Shown: positions 17,535 through 27,648 of the stretch, piece by piece
Layout: each line of letters begins with the position of its first letter
Position numbering within the stretch: position 1 is the first letter of the stretch
From: Hyphomicrobiales bacterium
GTDB taxonomy: Bacteria > Pseudomonadota > Alphaproteobacteria > Rhizobiales > Rhizobiaceae
DNA length: 64,000 bases
Direction: 5' to 3'
Assembly: GCA_900467185.1 (NCBI GenBank)
Contig: UBPA01000007.1
Location: 248,001-312,000 of the forward strand
Made by a program: the position numbers and the translations under genes
Notes under the pieces: model-generated
Seen by the model: only the letters and a program-made list of their open reading frames with translations
Told to the model about the DNA's origin: nothing
Databases searched by the model: none

Positions 17535-17633
17535 AAGTTAACAAACGTGTTGGCTTTTCCAAGTTGCATGCATCGGGTTGCGAACACCGTTGACATTTTT
17601 AGATATGTCGGCGTCAGGTGGGCTTGATATCCC

Positions 17634-18599
17634 CTATGACGTAGGCTGGGCCGCCATGCGGACGAAGCGCTGTTCGGTGACCTCTTCGCCCCACTGCCGG
17701 CCGGGTTGTTCGTCCACCAGCCGAAAGCCGTTGGCCTCATAGAGATGGCGCGCCGCGTCCAGTCCGCGGAATGTCCAGAGATGCGTTTCGGCAAAGCCCG
17801 TGCGGTCGCAGAAGGACAGGGCTTCGCTCAGCAGGCGGCGGCCGGTGCCACCGCCGCGTTGCCCCTCATCGACGATGAACCAGCGCAAATGGGCAAGGCC
17901 TTCGCCCAGATCCTCGCCATCGATCGCCACGGTGCCGACGATTCTCCCGCTTTCCAAAGCCGACCAGAGCCCGTTGACCGGCTTGTGCAGCCTTTGGACG
18001 AACGCGGCCAGTCCCGCCGCGACCTGTGCCTCGAAATACGCGCCGAAGCCGACGCGGCGATAGAAGGCTGCGTGCATCTCGGTCGATCTGCCGATACTGC
18101 CGGATCGGTATCCGGTTTCGATCGTGACGGCGGGGCGATCGATCTGTCCGGCATGGGTCCTGCCGGCATGAAGCGCATCCGTGTAGGTTCGAAGGCCGGC
18201 CAGCACCGTTTCGCGGTCCGCACCCGGAAGGCGGGACAGGGCGGTTGAAACCTGCGACGTGGCAAAGGCGTGGATCGCGGCAACGGTGTCCTGTCCCTGC
18301 GCCGTCAGGGTCAGGCATTTCGCGCGGCCGTCGCCACTGCTGCTCTCCTCCCGAACCTCTCCCGCATCGACAAGCTTGCGCACGAGGCGGCTGATGCTCG
18401 ACTTTTCCAATCCGAGCGCCGTGCAGAGGCTGCCGGCCGTCAACGATGGAGAGGTCTCGATCTCGATCAGCGCATGCACGGCGGACGGTGCCAGAGCCGT
18501 GCCCGCGAGCGTCGGCTCGAGAAAGCCGAGTTCCCGCACGAGACGACGGGATGCGTCGCGGATCGAGAGGATCATCTCGTCGGAATGTGAGGGGCGCAT
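17634..18599 (-). CDS. MarR-type regulator fused to a GNAT acetyltransferase
   Basis: The 321-residue protein is a two-domain fusion. Residues 1-145 form a MarR winged helix (LTAGSLCTALGLEKSSISRLVRKLVDAGEV, wing SSGDGRAKCLTLT). Residues 165-310 form a GNAT domain (VGTVAIDGEDLGEGLAHLRWFIVDEGQRGGGTGRRLLSEAL, then DAARHLYEANGFRLVDE), with the acetyl-CoA loop QRGGGTGRR. Such fusions are known, but their substrates are not. A long palindrome immediately upstream probably lets it repress itself. Nothing is co-transcribed with it. Confidence 0.85.
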   Translation of the reverse strand: MRPSHSDEMILSIRDASRRLVRELGFLEPTLAGTALAPSAVHALIEIETSPSLTAGSLCTALGLEKSSISRLVRKLVDAGEVREESSSGDGRAKCLTLTAQGQDTVAAIHAFATSQVSTALSRLPGADRETVLAGLRTYTDALHAGRTHAGQIDRPAVTIETGYRSGSIGRSTEMHAAFYRRVGFGAYFEAQVAAGLAAFVQRLHKPVNGLWSALESGRIVGTVAIDGEDLGEGLAHLRWFIVDEGQRGGGTGRRLLSEALSFCDRTGFAETHLWTFRGLDAARHLYEANGFRLVDEQPGRQWGEEVTEQRFVRMAAQPTS

Positions 18600-18608
18600 A
18601 ACGCTCTC

Positions 18609-18637
18609 CTATATAGTTGCGTAATGCAACTATATAG
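18609..18637. promoter_or_regulatory. Operator palindrome of the MarR-GNAT gene
   Basis: CTATATAGTTGC at 18609-18620 pairs with GCAACTATATAG at 18626-18637 around GTAAT, giving perfect 12-base arms. It starts 9 bases upstream of the gene's ATG, so a bound dimer would block transcription. MarR proteins typically bind inverted repeats of this size. Confidence 0.75.
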
Positions 18638-18855
18638 CATGAGATCTCCACGTGTCAAAGACGGGGCCATTCAGGAAGCCCAACGAACCGTCCGGCTTTC
18701 GTCGCGGCCATCGCGCCCGCGATCCCCGCTTGACCTTGCCGATTCTCCGCCGCACTCTTCACTCCGGCCCGGTGGCGCGAGGAGGCGGTGCGGGGCGGGG
18801 ACGGGATCGGCAAGGCAGTGTGCGGCGCGGGTCTCAAAAGGAGGAAACAGACGAC

Positions 18856-20991
18856 ATGATTGTTCTACTGGGCGTAATTCTTTGCGGACTGGTTTCGGTG
18901 GCCTATGCCATCTGGGCAACGCGGTCCGTGCTGGCTGCCGATCAGGGCAATGCCCGCATGCAGGAAATCGCAGGCTATATTCGCGAGGGGGCGCAGGCCT
19001 ATCTCGCGCGGCAATATCTCACCATCGCCATCGTCGGCGCCATCGTCTTCGTCGCAGCCTGGCTGCTTCTTTCGGGCACGGCCGCCATCGGCTTTCTGAT
19101 CGGCGCGGTTCTCTCGGGCGCGGCCGGCTTCATCGGCATGCATGTCTCCGTACGCGCCAACGTGCGCACGGCGCAGGCGGCGTCGGTCAGCCTCTCGGCC
19201 GGCCTCGATATCGCCTTCAAGTCCGGGGCTATCACCGGCATGCTCGTGGCCGGTCTCGCGCTGCTCGGCGTTTCCCTCTATTATCTCATCCTCACAGCCG
19301 GGCTCGGCCATGCCCCCGGCGACCGCGAGGTGATCGATGCGCTCGTCTCGCTCGGCTTCGGCGCGTCGCTGATCTCGATCTTCGCGCGGCTGGGCGGCGG
19401 CATCTTCACCAAGGGGGCCGATGTCGGCGGTGATCTCGTCGGCAAGGTCGAGGCCGGCATTCCCGAGGACGATCCGCGCAACCCGGCCACCATCGCCGAC
19501 AATGTCGGCGACAACGTCGGCGACTGCGCCGGCATGGCGGCCGACCTGTTCGAGACCTATGCCGTCTCGATCGTCGCGACCATGGTGCTGGCGGCCATCT
19601 TCTTTGCCGGCAGTGCGGCGCTGGCCACCACCATGGTCTATCCGCTCGCCATCTGCGGCACCTGCATCATCACCTCGATCATCGGCACCTTCTTCGTGAA
19701 GCTCGGCTCCAACGGCTCGATCATGGGCGCGCTCTATCGCGGTCTCATCGTCACCGGCCTGCTGTCGATCGTCGGTCTCGCTCTGGCGACGACCGTCACC
19801 ATCGGCTGGGGCGTCGTCGGCACGGTCGATGGCAAGGAAATCACCGGCACGAGCCTGTTCGTCTGCGGGATCCTCGGTCTGGTCGTGACCGCGCTGATCG
19901 TCGTCATCACCGAATACTACACCGGCACCAACAAGCGTCCGGTCAATTCCATCGCCCAGGCCTCCGTCAGCGGCCATGGCACCAACGTCATCCAGGGGCT
20001 GGCGGTCTCGCTCGAATCGACAGCGCTTCCCGCCATCGTCATCGTCGGCGGCATCATCACCACCTACCAGCTTGCCGGCCTGTTCGGCACGGGCATCGCC
20101 GTCACCGCCATGCTCGGCATCGCCGGCATGATCGTGGCGCTGGACGCGTTCGGTCCGGTCACCGACAATGCCGGCGGGATCGCCGAGATGGCGCATCTGC
20201 CGCCGGAAGTCCGCAAGTCCACCGACGCGCTGGACGCCGTCGGCAACACCACGAAGGCGGTCACCAAGGGCTATGCGATCGGCTCGGCCGGTCTCGGCGC
20301 TCTGGTGCTGTTCGCAGCCTATGCCAACGACCTGAAGTACTTCGCCGCCAATGGCGACAAGTACCCCTACTACGCCGATGTCGGGGTGATCTCCTTCGAC
20401 CTCTCCAACCCCTATGTCGTTGCCGGGCTGATCTTTGGCGGCATGATCCCCTATCTGTTCGGCGGCATCGCCATGACGGCGGTTGGCCGCGCGGCCGGCT
20501 CGGTGGTGGAGGAGGTCCGCCGGCAGTTCCGTGAGAAGCCGGGCATCATGGCCGGCACGGACAAGCCCGACTATGGCCGGGCGGTGGATATGCTGACCAA
20601 AGCGGCGATCCGCGAGATGATCGTGCCGTCGCTACTCCCGGTTCTCGCGCCCGTCGTCGTCTATTTCGGCGTGCTCGCCATCTCGGGCTCCAAGGCCTCG
20701 GCCTTTGCCGCCCTGGGCGCGTCGCTTCTGGGCGTCATCGTCAACGGTCTCTTCGTCGCAATCTCCATGACCTCCGGCGGCGGTGCCTGGGACAATGCCA
20801 AGAAGAGCTTCGAGGACGGTTTCGTCGACAAGGACGGGCAACGTCACCTGAAGGGCTCGGACGCGCACAAGGCCTCCGTCACCGGCGATACGGTGGGCGA
20901 TCCCTACAAGGACACGGCCGGTCCGGCCGTGAACCCGGCGATCAAGATCACCAACATCGTGGCGCTGCTGCTTCTCGCCGTCCTCGCCTGA
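18856..20991 (+). CDS. hppA: Proton-translocating membrane pyrophosphatase
   Basis: HppA couples pyrophosphate hydrolysis to proton export across the inner membrane. The 711-residue, multi-helix protein starts [11 protein letters not shown], with AGGAGG 11 bases upstream; the longer open frame lacks support. The substrate motif reads [34 protein letters not shown] (first half only needed to identify it). GNTTKA carries the lysine typical of the potassium-independent class. It is a single-gene unit ending in a strong terminator. Confidence 0.95.
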   Translation: MIVLLGVILCGLVSVAYAIWATRSVLAADQGNARMQEIAGYIREGAQAYLARQYLTIAIVGAIVFVAAWLLLSGTAAIGFLIGAVLSGAAGFIGMHVSVRANVRTAQAASVSLSAGLDIAFKSGAITGMLVAGLALLGVSLYYLILTAGLGHAPGDREVIDALVSLGFGASLISIFARLGGGIFTKGADVGGDLVGKVEAGIPEDDPRNPATIADNVGDNVGDCAGMAADLFETYAVSIVATMVLAAIFFAGSAALATTMVYPLAICGTCIITSIIGTFFVKLGSNGSIMGALYRGLIVTGLLSIVGLALATTVTIGWGVVGTVDGKEITGTSLFVCGILGLVVTALIVVITEYYTGTNKRPVNSIAQASVSGHGTNVIQGLAVSLESTALPAIVIVGGIITTYQLAGLFGTGIAVTAMLGIAGMIVALDAFGPVTDNAGGIAEMAHLPPEVRKSTDALDAVGNTTKAVTKGYAIGSAGLGALVLFAAYANDLKYFAANGDKYPYYADVGVISFDLSNPYVVAGLIFGGMIPYLFGGIAMTAVGRAAGSVVEEVRRQFREKPGIMAGTDKPDYGRAVDMLTKAAIREMIVPSLLPVLAPVVVYFGVLAISGSKASAFAALGASLLGVIVNGLFVAISMTSGGGAWDNAKKSFEDGFVDKDGQRHLKGSDAHKASVTGDTVGDPYKDTAGPAVNPAIKITNIVALLLLAVLA

Positions 20992-21049
20992 GCCGGCTTC
21001 CGGTCGATCAGACCCGAAGCCGCATGTGAGCGGCATGACGGCAAAAAGA

Positions 21050-21081
21050 AACCCGCAGCGCCCTCGGCGCTGCGGGTTTTG
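21050..21081 (+). terminator. Rho-independent terminator after hppA
   Basis: AACCCGCAGCGCC at 21050-21062 pairs perfectly with GGCGCTGCGGGTT at 21066-21078 across a 3-base loop and runs into TT. It is 58 bases past the hppA stop. The structure is nearly symmetrical (A-rich before it), so it may also serve the convergent bamE. Confidence 0.85.
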
Positions 21082-21126
21082 TCGTGTCGCCCCCCGGTCT
21101 TTCGAAGGGGGGTAAGGAGATAAGGC

Positions 21127-21663
21127 TCAGAGGCCGCCGCTGTTGCCGCTGCCCGAGAGAACGGAACGCGCCAAGCCCTTGCCGATGCCGTTGCCGGTCA
21201 GAAGCTGGCTGAGGAAGGTGAGTTCCTTGCCGCCCGTCGGCGTGGTGCGGGAGATCATGTCGAAGACCTTGCCGTCCTTCTGCGTGTAGTGCGCGAGCTG
21301 GGACACGGTGCCGTCCTTGTCGAAATAGACGGCGAGAATGCTCTGGTCGATCAGCTTCGGCTTCATGAAGGCGACCGGGCGGCGGCGCTTCTGCGAGATG
21401 TAGTAGAACACCTCGTTGTCGAAGGTCGCGGTGGTGGAGGGCGTGCCGAGCGAGAGCAGCACCTGCTCGCGGCTGGAGCCGACGGGCACGAGGGCCAGCG
21501 TCTCCTGATCGACCACATAGCCCTGATTATACGTCTGCGACACGGTGAACAGATCGCCCGAACTCTGGCAGCCGGCGAGAAGGCCGGCGCAGAGGGTGAC
21601 GGCGAGGCCCGTCCGGTTCAGAATATGCATGTCGGACTTGAAAAAACGTCTCGTCAACGACAT
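21127..21663 (-). CDS. bamE: Outer-membrane assembly lipoprotein BamE (SmpA/OmlA)
   Basis: BamE is a lipoprotein of the beta-barrel assembly machine. The 178-residue protein has a lipoprotein signal (TGLAVTLCAGLLAGCQSS) with the lipobox cysteine, followed by the SmpA/OmlA domain (NQGYVVDQETLALVPVGSSREQVLLSLGTPSTTATF, then VFYYISQKRRR). The chosen start MSLTRRFFKSD has GGGAG very close. An internal start 11 codons later would leave a more usual signal peptide. It is divergent from the chaperone gene. Confidence 0.88.
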   Translation of the reverse strand: MSLTRRFFKSDMHILNRTGLAVTLCAGLLAGCQSSGDLFTVSQTYNQGYVVDQETLALVPVGSSREQVLLSLGTPSTTATFDNEVFYYISQKRRRPVAFMKPKLIDQSILAVYFDKDGTVSQLAHYTQKDGKVFDMISRTTPTGGKELTFLSQLLTGNGIGKGLARSVLSGSGNSGGL

Positions 21664-21801
21664 CTCCCTTGAAGATACGCCGGCAGATGCGCCATTGCTT
21701 TTCGTGCCTGCTTCGGTAAACCAGCTTCCGCGATCATGCAACAAGACGATGCGCGTGCCCCCGGTGTTTCAGAGTGTTTGAAGCGGGGAAAGTTGGGCTT
21801 A

Positions 21802-22398
21802 ATGATGTTTTTCGGGCTGTTCGGCAAAAAAAACGGCAATGCCGCCATCGTCGCCCGTCAGTACGATCTCCTGACGGCGGCAGCGCGGCAGCCTGTGCTT
21901 TACGAAAGCATGGGTGTGCCGGATACCGTGATGGGTCGGTTCGAAATGGTCTCGGCCGTGCTGATTCTGTACTTTCGCCGCACGCGAGCCTCCGCCCGCG
22001 CCGGGCAGGAGATCGCGCAGGAAATCGTGGACGCCTTCTTCGAGGATGTCGATCACTCGATCCGCGAACTCGGCGTTGGCGATGTCGGTGTGCCCAAACG
22101 CATGAAAAAACTGGCCTCCATGTTCTATGGCCGGCTGGAAAGCTACGCCGCAGCGCTCGACCAGGGCGACCGGGCGGCGCTGGAAGCCGCGCTCCGGCGC
22201 AATTTTCACCCGAAGGCCGAGGGACAGGCGCCCGCGATGGCCGCTCTTGCCGCCTATATGATGTCGGCCGAGGCGGCGCTGACCGCGACCGGCGAGGATC
22301 AGGTCGAGATGGGCGCGCTTGCGATCCCCGCGCCTGAGGCCCTGTCGATGCCGGAACCCTCGACCGCACGAGACGCGAGACAAAGGAACGACCTGTGA
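21802..22398 (+). CDS. Ubiquinol-cytochrome c chaperone (Cbp3-like)
   Basis: The 198-residue protein belongs to the ubiquinol-cytochrome c chaperone family, which assists cytochrome b assembly in mitochondria and is widespread in alphaproteobacteria. Recognisable stretches are LLTAAARQPVLYESMGVPDTVMGRFEMVSAV, the dyad FFEDVDHSIRELGVGDVGVPKRMKKLASMFYGR and YAAALD. The start is MMFFGLFGKK. It overlaps the next gene by four bases, so the two are coupled. Confidence 0.85.
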   Translation: MMFFGLFGKKNGNAAIVARQYDLLTAAARQPVLYESMGVPDTVMGRFEMVSAVLILYFRRTRASARAGQEIAQEIVDAFFEDVDHSIRELGVGDVGVPKRMKKLASMFYGRLESYAAALDQGDRAALEAALRRNFHPKAEGQAPAMAALAAYMMSAEAALTATGEDQVEMGALAIPAPEALSMPEPSTARDARQRNDL

Positions 22399-22946
22399 TG
22401 CCCGACGACGTCCCCGCCTATTCCCATCCGGTCAAGGTCGGCACCCTTTCCGCCAGCCTGACGAACCTGCGTCTCGAGGCCGACGCTCAGGCGCTGGAAG
22501 CGCTGGCGCGGCAGTGGAGCGTCACGGAGGTCCGCAGCCTGAAGGCCGACCTGCAGATCGCCCGCTGGAAAAAGGACGGCGTGCGGGTCAAGGGCCGGGT
22601 GACGGCGGATCTGGTGCAGGAATGCGTGGTGACGCTGGAGCCGGTGGAAAGCCACATCGACGAGCCGGTGGAAGCGACCTTCGTGCCGGACGGATCGAAG
22701 CTTGCCCGCGCGCTGACCGTCGAGGCCGCCGAAACGGTGGTCGATCCCGATGGTCCGGATGCGCCGGACATCTTCATCGGCGATACGATCGACATCGGCC
22801 AGACGGTGGCCGAGCACGCGGCCATGGCCATCGACCCTTACCCGAAAAAGCCGGGTGCGGCCTTTCCGGGCCACATCGAAAGCACCGAGAAGGACGACAA
22901 GCGTCCGAACCCGTTTGCAGCCCTGAAGGACTGGAAGAAAGACTGA
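22395..22946 (+). CDS. DUF177 (YceD-type) protein
   Basis: A 183-residue YceD/DUF177 protein. This family is linked to 23S rRNA accumulation and often precedes rpmF and the plsX-fabH genes. Key features are VTADLVQECVVTLEPVESHIDEPVEATFVPD, with the conserved cysteine, and the C-terminal acidic block DIDIGQTVAEH followed by PYPKKPGAAF. Here rpmF is absent, and the next gene is plsX after about 216 bases. Confidence 0.85.
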   Translation: MMPDDVPAYSHPVKVGTLSASLTNLRLEADAQALEALARQWSVTEVRSLKADLQIARWKKDGVRVKGRVTADLVQECVVTLEPVESHIDEPVEATFVPDGSKLARALTVEAAETVVDPDGPDAPDIFIGDTIDIGQTVAEHAAMAIDPYPKKPGAAFPGHIESTEKDDKRPNPFAALKDWKKD

Positions 22947-23162
22947 AGACACGGCGACGGATGCCGATTTCCGGGTCTTTCAGGTATGACTTATGGAAAA
23001 ACAGGCGTTTTGGCGGAAAACCGGCGGCCCGAACCGCGGGATCGGCTCGCATTCCCCGGCGTGAACGGTTAAGGACCACATCGTGTCGCCATGCACGATC
23101 GCCGGCGCGATCCGCAGCGGGCGGGCAGGCGGGCACGAAACGGACAGCAGGATAGGAAACAC

Positions 23163-24221
23163 GTGGTCAGAATTTCCCTCGATCTGATGGGCGGCGATCA
23201 TGGTCCGCAGGTCATCATCCCCGGCGCGGCCAAGGCGCTCGAGCGGCATCCGGACATCCGATTCGTGCTGTACGGTCTGGAGGCGGAATGCCTGCCGATC
23301 CTCGACAAGTACCCGAAGGTCAAGGCGGCGAGTACCTTCCACGCCTGCGAACTCGCCATCGCCATGGACGAGAAGCCGAGCCAGGCGCTGCGACGCGGCC
23401 GCGGCAAGGCCTCGATGTGGCAGGCGATCGACGCGATCAACCGCGATGAGGCCGACGTCGTCGTCTCCGCCGGCAACACCGGCGCGCTGATGGCCATGTC
23501 CGTCTTCTGCCTGCGCACCATGGCCGGCATCCAGCGTCCGGCGATCGCGGCGATCTGGCCGACGGTCAAAGGCGAGAGCATCGTGCTCGATGTCGGCGCG
23601 ACGATCGGTGCCGACGCCCAGCAGCTGATGGACTTCGCCCTGATGGGCGGCGCCATGGCGCGTGCGCTGTTCGAGATGGACCGCCCGACGATCGGTCTCC
23701 TGAATGTCGGCGTGGAGGAGATGAAGGGGCAGGAAGACGTCAAGGAAGCCGGCCGGCTGATCCGCGAGGCCAATCTCGACGGCATCGACTATTTCGGCTT
23801 CGTGGAAGGCGACGATATCGGTCGCGGCACGGTGGATGTCGTGGTCACCGAGGGCTTTTCCGGCAATATCGCGCTGAAGGCGGCCGAGGGCACCGCCCGC
23901 CAGATCGCGGAATATTTGCGCGCGGCCATGTCCCGTACTCTTTTGGCCAAGATCGGCTATATACTGGCGAAGGGCGCCTTCGACCGCCTGCGCGAGAAAA
24001 TGGACCCGCGCAAGGTCAATGGCGGCGTGTTCCTCGGCCTCAACGGCGTGGTGATCAAGAGCCATGGCGGCGCGGATGCCGAAGGTTTTGCAGCGGCGAT
24101 CGATGTCGGTTACGACATGGTCCGCAATGGTTTGAAAGCCAAGATCGAGACCGACTTGGACAAATACCGCGCGACCCGGGCCCCCGAAGGGGCGCCGACG
24201 GGTGCCGGTGATGAGGTTTGA
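23163..24221 (+). CDS. plsX: Phosphate acyltransferase PlsX
   Basis: PlsX converts acyl-ACP to acyl-phosphate for phospholipid synthesis. The GTG start ([14 protein letters not shown]) lies after AGGAAAC and gives 352 residues, the family norm; the in-frame extension upstream is Arg-rich and was rejected. Conserved blocks include [33 protein letters not shown] and [14 protein letters not shown]. It is followed 7 bases later by fabH. Confidence 0.95.
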   Translation: MVRISLDLMGGDHGPQVIIPGAAKALERHPDIRFVLYGLEAECLPILDKYPKVKAASTFHACELAIAMDEKPSQALRRGRGKASMWQAIDAINRDEADVVVSAGNTGALMAMSVFCLRTMAGIQRPAIAAIWPTVKGESIVLDVGATIGADAQQLMDFALMGGAMARALFEMDRPTIGLLNVGVEEMKGQEDVKEAGRLIREANLDGIDYFGFVEGDDIGRGTVDVVVTEGFSGNIALKAAEGTARQIAEYLRAAMSRTLLAKIGYILAKGAFDRLREKMDPRKVNGGVFLGLNGVVIKSHGGADAEGFAAAIDVGYDMVRNGLKAKIETDLDKYRATRAPEGAPTGAGDEV

Positions 24222-24228
24222 CAAAGAC

Positions 24229-25200
24229 ATGATCCGTTCTGTGGTTCGCGGGTTCGGGGCAGCGCTTCCGAAACAAGTGGTGACCAACCGTGACCTGGAG
24301 GCGAGGGTCGACACGACCGACGAGTGGATCGTGCAGCGCACGGGCATCCGTCAGCGTTACATCGCCGGCGAAGGCGAGACGACGGCGTCGCTCGGCGAAG
24401 CCGCCGCGCGCGCAGCCCTCGACCGTGCAGGCCTGACGCCGGCCGATATCGACGTCATCATTCTCGCGACCTCGACGCCGGACAACACGTTTCCCGCCAG
24501 CGCCGTCAACATTCAGGCGCGGCTCGGCATGCATCATGGGGCTGCCTTCGACATGCAGGCGGTGTGCTCCGGTTTCGTCTATGCCATGGCGACGGCCGAC
24601 GCCTATATTCGCGGCGGCCTGGCGCGACGCGTCCTCGTCATCGGTGCGGAGACCTTCTCCCGAATCATCGACTGGAACGACCGCACCACCTGCGTGCTCT
24701 TCGGCGACGGTGCCGGCGCCCTGGTGCTGGAGGCGGGCGAAGGCGACGGCACGACGGCGGATCGCGGCATCCTCACGGCGCACCTGCGCTCCGACGGTGC
24801 CCATCGCGAAAAGCTCTACGTGGACGGCGGCCCATCGACCACCGGAACGGTCGGGCATCTGCGCATGGAAGGTCGCGAGGTCTTCAAGCATGCCGTCGGT
24901 ATGATCACCGACGTGATCGAGCAGGCCTTCGATGCCACGGGCACGACGGCCGACGACATCGACTGGCTGGTGCCCCACCAGGCCAACCGCCGCATCATCG
25001 ACGGCTCGGCGAAGAAGCTCGGCATTCCCCCGGAAAAGGTCGTCATCACCGTCGATCTCCACGGCAACACCTCGGCCGCCTCCATTCCGCTGGCACTGAA
25101 CGAAGCGGCGTCCGACGGGCGCATCAAGCAGGGCGATCTCGTCCTGCTCGAAGCCATGGGCGGCGGTTTCACCTGGGGCTCCGTCCTCCTTCGCTGGTAG
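24229..25200 (+). CDS. fabH: 3-oxoacyl-[ACP] synthase III
   Basis: FabH starts fatty-acid elongation by condensing an acyl-CoA with malonyl-ACP. The 323-residue protein keeps the triad: cysteine 113 in [10 protein letters not shown], the histidine in [11 protein letters not shown] and the asparagine in [10 protein letters not shown]. The GAGG ribosome-binding site lies inside the end of plsX. plsX-fabH form an operon with the upstream DUF177 gene, and probably ihfA. Confidence 0.95.
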   Translation: MIRSVVRGFGAALPKQVVTNRDLEARVDTTDEWIVQRTGIRQRYIAGEGETTASLGEAAARAALDRAGLTPADIDVIILATSTPDNTFPASAVNIQARLGMHHGAAFDMQAVCSGFVYAMATADAYIRGGLARRVLVIGAETFSRIIDWNDRTTCVLFGDGAGALVLEAGEGDGTTADRGILTAHLRSDGAHREKLYVDGGPSTTGTVGHLRMEGREVFKHAVGMITDVIEQAFDATGTTADDIDWLVPHQANRRIIDGSAKKLGIPPEKVVITVDLHGNTSAASIPLALNEAASDGRIKQGDLVLLEAMGGGFTWGSVLLRW

Positions 25201-25250
25201 AGGAAATGCAAGCGCGCGCCGTGAGATGAAAAGCGTGGGGAATGAAGCGC

Positions 25251-25279
25251 TTGACCCACGTGAACAACGGCAATACTCT
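25251..25279 (+). promoter_or_regulatory. Candidate promoter for ihfA
   Basis: TTGACC at 25251-25256 and TACTCT at 25274-25279 are separated by 17 bases, 38 bases upstream of the ihfA ATG. This is a fair match to a housekeeping promoter and would give ihfA expression independent of fabH. Confidence 0.4.
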
Positions 25280-25317
25280 TCGCCGCAATCGATATTCCAG
25301 AACATCGGTGGGGGATC

Positions 25318-25656
25318 ATGAGCGGTAAAACGGTAACGAGAGCAGACCTCGCCGAGGCTGTTTTTCGCAAGGTCGGCCTGTCGCGCACCGAGTCCGCCGA
25401 ACTGGTCGAAACGGTCATCGACGAGATCTGCAACGCCATCGTGCGCGGGGAAAGCGTCAAACTCTCCTCCTTCGCCACCTTTCAGGTGCGCGACAAGAAC
25501 GAGCGCATCGGCCGCAACCCGAAGACGGGCGAGGAGGTGCCGATCTCGCCGCGCCGCGTCATGACCTTCAAGGCCTCCAACGTGCTGAAGCAGCGCGTGC
25601 TCAAGGCGCATCTGGCCCGCAAGGCCAAGCAGAAGCCGCCCGCACCGGCGCCGTGA
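25318..25656 (+). CDS. ihfA: Integration host factor subunit alpha
   Basis: This is the alpha subunit of the IHF heterodimer, which bends DNA at specific sites. The 112 residues show the HU/IHF fold: [31 protein letters not shown], then the DNA-clasping arm [20 protein letters not shown]. The Lys/Pro-rich C-terminal tail ([11 protein letters not shown]) is common in alphaproteobacterial IHF-alpha. It lies between fabH and a MerR gene, the usual position. Confidence 0.93.
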   Translation: MSGKTVTRADLAEAVFRKVGLSRTESAELVETVIDEICNAIVRGESVKLSSFATFQVRDKNERIGRNPKTGEEVPISPRRVMTFKASNVLKQRVLKAHLARKAKQKPPAPAP

Positions 25657-25860
25657 AGCGCCGCCCTGCCGCCGCGGCTTGCCGCACCCGAATGCGCGCA
25701 TCTGTTTTTTCCGGTTGAAAACCTCGGCCTAAGCCGTTGAAAGACAGCCCAATTGTGCGATCATGCTCGCCAGAGCGGATCGTTGTCCCGAATCGGGACG
25801 CGGCAGCACCCGGCCACGGCCTTCAAAGCTCGTGGCGCACTTGGCGTGATTGAGGACGAT

Positions 25861-26403
25861 ATGGACAAGAGCCCGGATGCGTTTCGCACGATCAGCGAAG
25901 TCGCCGACGATCTCGACCTGCCGCAGCACGTGCTGCGCTTCTGGGAAACGCGATTCGTCCAGATCAAGCCGATGAAGCGGGGCGGGGGGCGGCGCTATTA
26001 CCGGCCCGAGGATGTGGACCTGCTGAAGGGCATCCGCCACCTGCTCTACGATCACGGCTACACCATCAAGGGCGTGCAGAAGCTCCTGAAAATGAACGGC
26101 AACAAGTTCGTTGCGGCCATCGCCAGCGGCGACCTCGCCACCGTCGAGGCACTGGCCGCGGCCAGCAACGACGAAGCGCCGTCGCAGCAGCAGCCCAAAC
26201 TCGGCATGCCCGACGAGGACCAGATCGTCGGCCGCGCCAAACTCCCCACCAGCCGCCGCTTCTTCTCCTTCGGCAACGGCACGGACGACGCGCCCGACGT
26301 CTCCGTCGGCAAGACGTCCGTCAACAAGGAGGACCGGGCGCTGCTGCAGGAGGCGCTGTATGATTTGTTGGAGTGCAAGCGCTTGCTGGATCAGGTTCGG
26401 TAG
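25861..26403 (+). CDS. MerR-family transcriptional regulator
   Basis: The 180-residue protein has an N-terminal MerR helix-turn-helix: [24 protein letters not shown], then [31 protein letters not shown]. There is no C-terminal metal-binding cysteine motif; the second half is a charged linker plus a helix ([18 protein letters not shown]). It is conserved next to ihfA in rhizobia. The effector is unknown. Confidence 0.87.
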   Translation: MDKSPDAFRTISEVADDLDLPQHVLRFWETRFVQIKPMKRGGGRRYYRPEDVDLLKGIRHLLYDHGYTIKGVQKLLKMNGNKFVAAIASGDLATVEALAAASNDEAPSQQQPKLGMPDEDQIVGRAKLPTSRRFFSFGNGTDDAPDVSVGKTSVNKEDRALLQEALYDLLECKRLLDQVR

Positions 26404-26612
26404 GCCGAAGGCGTCTGTCGGGTCGGAGCAATCCCTCGCGTTGCCGCGATGATGTTCCTGAGAGCTGAGCGCCACACCTCGATGATGATTGCCGCTTGAC
26501 CGACGATGCCAGGAGGAGCTGGAAGAGCGTGTGCGGCAAACCGGGCTGCGCTCGGACCTTGTTTCGAGACGGTCTGAAATGCTCTTGAAGTCTTGGCTGT
26601 TCGCCAAAAACA

Positions 26613-26634
26613 GAAAAGGCTCCCGAAGGAGCCT
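26613..26634 (-). terminator. Rho-independent terminator of tRNA-Pro
   Basis: On the minus strand, AGGCTCC-TTCG-GGAGCCT (arms 26628-26634 and 26617-26623) forms a perfect hairpin with a stable UUCG loop, followed by TTTT. It lies about 33 bases past the tRNA 3' end. Confidence 0.85.
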
Positions 26635-26666
26635 ATTTCAAAAACAACAACCATTTCAGGTGTTGA

Positions 26667-26743
<77 letters not shown>

Positions 26744-26756
26744 TTCCGAGGGAAGC

Positions 26757-26784
26757 CGTATATTCTCAGGCTTGCGGGTGCAAG
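26757..26784 (-). promoter_or_regulatory. Promoter of tRNA-Pro
   Basis: Read on the minus strand, CTTGCA (26784-26779) and TATACG (26762-26757) are 16 bases apart. The -10 box ends 13 bases before the mature tRNA 5' end, a normal distance for a tRNA promoter. Confidence 0.45.
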
Positions 26785-26973
26785 GGGAAAATGGGCCGGC
26801 GTCGAGAAAATGGTGGATGGGGCTCGGCCCTGCCGGATGTGAGCTCCCGACGATGGGCGTGACGAGGGGGATAGCGGATCACCAGTCGCGCTATTGTGAT
26901 GGTCTTGGCGGCCACCGGCATATTGTTTCGCTTCCTCCGCGTTCTAATTTCCTTCCTACGGAAGGAGACATCC

Positions 26974-27510
26974 ATGAAGAAACTCATCATTGCATTCGTG
27001 TCGCTCGTCACGGCGTTTTCCGGTATCGGGCCCGTCAGCGCCATGCCCCTGGCGAAAATCGAGCCGGTCCAGACGAGAAACGACGTCCAGCAGGTGCGCG
27101 ACAGGGTCATCATCCGCCGCCACGGGCGTGGCGACTGGAACCGTGGTCATTGGCGTGGCCACCGCGGCGACTGGCGCGGCGATCGCGCGTTTCGCACGTT
27201 GAACGGCCATCGCGATTGGCGTGGCAACCGCGGCTATCGCTATGACCGCCGTTACCGCGACCGTTACTATCGCGACGGCTACTACGGCGATCGCGGCGTC
27301 GGTCTGGCGTTGGGTGGTCTTGCCGCCGGCGCCATTCTCGGTGGCGCGCTCAACGCACCGCCGCGTTACGTCCGTCCGGGCTATACGCGCGCCTATGGCG
27401 GCAGTTCGCACGTCGCCTGGTGCGAGGCCCGCTATCGCTCGTATCGCGCCTACGACAATAGCTACCAGCCCTATAACGGTCCGCGCCGCCTCTGCAATTC
27501 GCCGTATTGA
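26974..27510 (+). CDS. BA14K-family secreted protein
   Basis: The 178-residue exported protein has a signal peptide ([23 protein letters not shown]) preceded by GGAAGGAG. The mature part is low complexity and rich in Arg, Gly and Tyr with repeated GDWRG/RGHRGD-like units. A glycine-rich hydrophobic segment follows ([19 protein letters not shown]). It ends with the BA14K domain: [29 protein letters not shown]. In Brucella a family member is an immunoreactive, lectin-like protein; the role here is unknown. Confidence 0.86.
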   Translation: MKKLIIAFVSLVTAFSGIGPVSAMPLAKIEPVQTRNDVQQVRDRVIIRRHGRGDWNRGHWRGHRGDWRGDRAFRTLNGHRDWRGNRGYRYDRRYRDRYYRDGYYGDRGVGLALGGLAAGAILGGALNAPPRYVRPGYTRAYGGSSHVAWCEARYRSYRAYDNSYQPYNGPRRLCNSPY

Positions 27511-27551
27511 GCGGATTGCACGTGAACGCGAGCCGTTCGCCATGACCATCA

Positions 27552-27581
27552 AACGCCTGCCGCATCCGCGGCGGGCGTTTT
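27552..27581 (+). terminator. Terminator after the BA14K gene
   Basis: AACGCCTGCCGC at 27552-27563 pairs, with one G-T wobble, with GCGGCGGGCGTT at 27568-27579. The loop is ATCC and a short TT follows. It lies 41 bases past the stop. Confidence 0.65.
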
Positions 27582-27648
27582 GCATGTTTAGGAGTGCTGC
27601 GTCGGGGGCACGGCGCCGGAGAGGCAGACGCTCCGCCTCCTGCAGTCG

